From Nemertoderma westbladi (Eukaryota; Xenacoelomorpha; Nemertodermatida; Nemertodermatidae): a stretch of DNA of 51,875 nt. The notes under the pieces were generated by a model. It was not told the origin of the DNA and did not search any database. It was given only the letters and a program-made list of their open reading frames with translations. Positions within the stretch are counted from its first letter, which is position 1. Every line of letters starts with the position of its first letter. Below, in pieces: positions 49,101 through 51,875 of this stretch. The position numbers were made by a program, and so were the translations under genes. The stretch covers positions 1 to 51,875 of the forward strand of contig JAUCBJ010003666.1 in NCBI GenBank assembly GCA_032718475.1, given 5' to 3'.

Positions 49101-51875
49101 TGGTTGTACATCCAGGACTGTCGAAACTATTACAGGTTGTACATGCCGGACTGTCTTAACTATTACTGGTTGTACATGCCGGACTGTCTTAACTATTACT
49201 GGTTGTACATGCCGGACTGTCTTAACTATTACTGGTTGTACATGCAGGACTGTCTTAACTATTACTGGTTGTACATGCAGGACTGTCTAAACTATTACAG
49301 GTTGTACATGTAGGACTGTCGAAACTATTACTGGTTGTACATGCAGGACTGTCGAAACTATTACAGGTTGTACATGTAGGACTGTCGAAACTATTACTGG
49401 TTGTACATGCAGGACTGTCGAAACTATTACTGGTTGTACATGCAGGACTGTCGAAACTATTACAGGTTGTACATGCAGGACTGTCGTAACTATTACAGGT
49501 TGTACATGCAGGACTGTCTTAACTATTACTGGTTGTACATGCAGGACTGTCTAAACTATTACTGGTTGTACATGCAGGACTGTCTAAACTATTACTGGTT
49601 GTACATGCAGGACTGTCTTAACTATTACAGGTTGTACATGCAGGACTGTCTTAACTATTACAGGTTGTACATGCAGGACTGTCTAAACTATTACAGGTTG
49701 TACATGCAGGACTGTCTAAACTATTACAGGTTGTACATGCAGGACTGTCTAAACTATTACAGGTTGTACATGCAGGACTGTCTTAACTATTACAGGTTGT
49801 ACATGCAGGACTGTCTAAACTATTACAGGTTGTACATGCAGGACTGTCTAAACTATTACAGGTTGTACATGCAGGACTGTCTTAACTATTACAGGTTGTA
49901 CATGCAGGACTGTCTTAACTATTACAGGTTGTACATGCAGGACTGTCTAAACTATTACAGGTTGTACATGCAGGACTGTCTTAACTATTACTGGTTGTAC
50001 ATGCAGGACTGTCTAAACTATTACAGGTTGTACATGCAGGACTGTCTTAACTATTACTGGTTGTACATCCAGGACTGTCTTAACTATTACTGGTTGTACA
50101 TGCAGGACTGTCTTAACTATTACAGGTTGTACATGCAGGACTGTCTAAACTATTACAGGTTGTACATGCAGGACTGTCTAAACTATTACAGGTTGTACAT
50201 GCAGGACTGTCTAAACTATTACAGGTTGTACATGCAGGACTGTCTTAACTATTACAGGTTGTACATGCAGGACTGTCTTAACTATTACAGGTTGTACATG
50301 CAGGACTGTCTTAACTATTACAGGTTGTACATGCAGGACTGTCGAAACTATTACTGGTTGTACATGCAGGACTGTCGAAACTATTACAGGTTGTACATGC
50401 CGGACTGTCTAAACTATTACAGGTTGTACATGCAGGACTGTCTTAACTATTACAGGTTGTACATGCAGGACTGTCTAAACTATTACAGGTTGTACATGCA
50501 GGACTGTCTAAACTATTACAGGTTGTACATGCAGGACTGTCTTAACTATTACAGGTTGTACATGCAGGACTGTCTTAACTATTACAGGTTGTACACATGC
50601 AGGACTGTCTTAACTATTACTGGTTGTACATGCAGGACTGTCGAAACTATTACATGTTGTACATGCAGGACTGTCTTAACTATTACTGGTTGTACATCCA
50701 GGACTGTCTTAACTATTACTGGTTGTACATGACGGACTGTCGAAACTATTACAGATTGTACATGTAGGACTGTCTTAACTATTACTGGTTGTACATGCAG
50801 GACTGTCGAAACTATTACATGTTGTACATGCAGGACTGTCTTAACTATTACATGTTGTACATGCAGGACTGTCTTAACTATTACAGGTTGTACATGCCGG
50901 ACTGTCGAAACTATTACAGATTGTACATGTAGGACTGTCGAAACTATTACATGTTGTACATGCAGGACTGTCTTAACTATTACTGGTTGTACATGCAGGA
51001 CTGTCTTAACTATTACTGGTTGTACATGCAGGACTGTCGAAACTATTACATGTTGTACATGCAGGACTGTCTTAACTATTACTGGTTGTACATCCAGGAC
51101 TGTCTTAACTATTACAGGTTGTACATGCCGGACTGTCGAAACTATTACAGATTGTACATGTAGGACTGTCGAAACTATTACTGGTTGTACATGCAGGACT
51201 GTCGAAACTATTACAGGTTGTACATGTAGGACTGTCGAAACTATTACAGGTTGTACATGCAGGACTGTCGAAACTATTACAGGTTGTACATGTAGGACTG
51301 TCGAAACTATTACAGGTTGTACATCCAGGACTGTCTTAACTATTACAGGTTGTACATGCCGGACTGTCGAAACTATTACAAATTGTACATGTAGGACTGT
51401 CGAAACTATTACTGGTTGTACATGCAGGACTGTCGAAACTATTACAGGTTGTACATGTAGGACTGTCGAAACTATTACAGGTTGTACATGCAGGACTGTC
51501 TTAACTATTACAGGTTGTACATGTAGGACTGTCGAAACTATTACTGGTTGTACATGCAGGACTGTCGAAACTATTACAGGTTGTACATGTAGGACTGTCG
51601 AAACTATTACAGGTTGTACATGCAGGACTGTCGAAACTATTACTGGTTGTACATGCAGGACTGTCTTAACTATTACAGGTTGTACATGCAGGACTGTCTT
51701 AACTATTACTGGTTGTACATGCAGGACTGTCTTAACTATTACTGGTTGTACATGTAGGACTGTCTTAACTATTACTGGTTGTACATGCCGGACTGTCGAA
51801 ACTATTACAGATTGTACATGTAGGACTGTCGAAACTATAACAGGTTGTACATGCAGGACTGTCGAAACTATTACT
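46113..51875 (+). repeat. 33-bp satellite array, part III (about 175 monomers, continues off the window)
   Basis: The array resumes with a divergent monomer (GGACTGTCCCAATATTACAG) and then near-consensus units in the same orientation as parts I and II. From 46.1 to about 49.1 kb it has its own variants: CATCCAGG alternating with CATGTAGG, ACAAGCAGG at 46.2-46.7 kb, and TGTCAAAAC from 46.84 kb on. From about 49.5 to 50.6 kb nearly all units are CATGCAGG with CTTAAC or CTAAAC. The final 1.2 kb returns to a CGAA/CTTA mixture. The window ends inside a monomer. Confidence 0.98.
48270..49100 (+). repeat. Short higher-order duplications in array III
   Basis: A block with TGTCAAAAC, CATGCCGG plus CTTAA, CATCCAGG and GAAAATATTACATG recurs with ends near 48.24, 48.60 and 49.03 kb. 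The copies differ by insertion or loss of a few monomers, giving offsets of about 363 and 429 bp (11 and 13 monomers). Confidence 0.65.

Noticed and set aside
1108-51875. Telomeric repeat
   Set aside because: The unit has no TTAGGG-like or other short G-rich telomere motif, and unique DNA and a MITE lie inside the array.

Overview
The window is eukaryotic and non-genic. About 91% of it (roughly 47.5 of 51.9 kb, or about 1,430 monomers) is one satellite DNA with a 33-bp monomer, head-to-tail on a single strand, running off the right-hand edge. I saw no intact host gene, RNA gene, CRISPR array or prokaryotic operon. The remainder holds a 5'-truncated non-LTR retrotransposon (LINE), a small inverted-repeat DNA transposon (MITE) with a 9-bp target duplication, a second satellite of about 45 bp, and a GC-rich repeat block with hairpins. 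This mix fits metazoan, probably invertebrate, heterochromatin; the species and chromosomal position cannot be named from sequence alone.

Layout: 1-807 is a GC-rich mosaic of two repeat modules carrying conserved hairpins. 808-1107 is non-repetitive. 1108-17414 is satellite array part I. 17415-18039 is the LINE 3' end on the minus strand, flanked by a 14-bp target-site duplication made of satellite sequence. 18040-43446 is array part II. 43447-46112 interrupts the array: a short unique stretch, the second satellite (43700-44595), AT-rich unique DNA, and the MITE (45511-45752). 46113-51875 is array part III.

The array is strongly structured. Diagnostic monomer variants (single-base changes, a 5-bp AGTAC insertion, a 2-bp GT insertion, a 9-bp deletion, a 1-bp deletion) reveal nested segmental duplications with offsets of 758, 761, 957, 1320, 1386, 2178, about 2.7 kb, about 7.0 kb, about 8.7 kb and about 9.8 kb. 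Variants are confined to domains, as expected from local unequal exchange or amplification.

Because 33 is divisible by 3, the array produces very long apparent reading frames (up to 1,928 codons) of 11-residue repeats. I treat these as arithmetic by-products, but I record that the commonest monomer variants are synonymous in one particular frame, which can be tested. The only real protein-coding remnant is the LINE reverse-transcriptase C-terminus, whose 192 residual codons are uninterrupted and so probably derive from a recent insertion.
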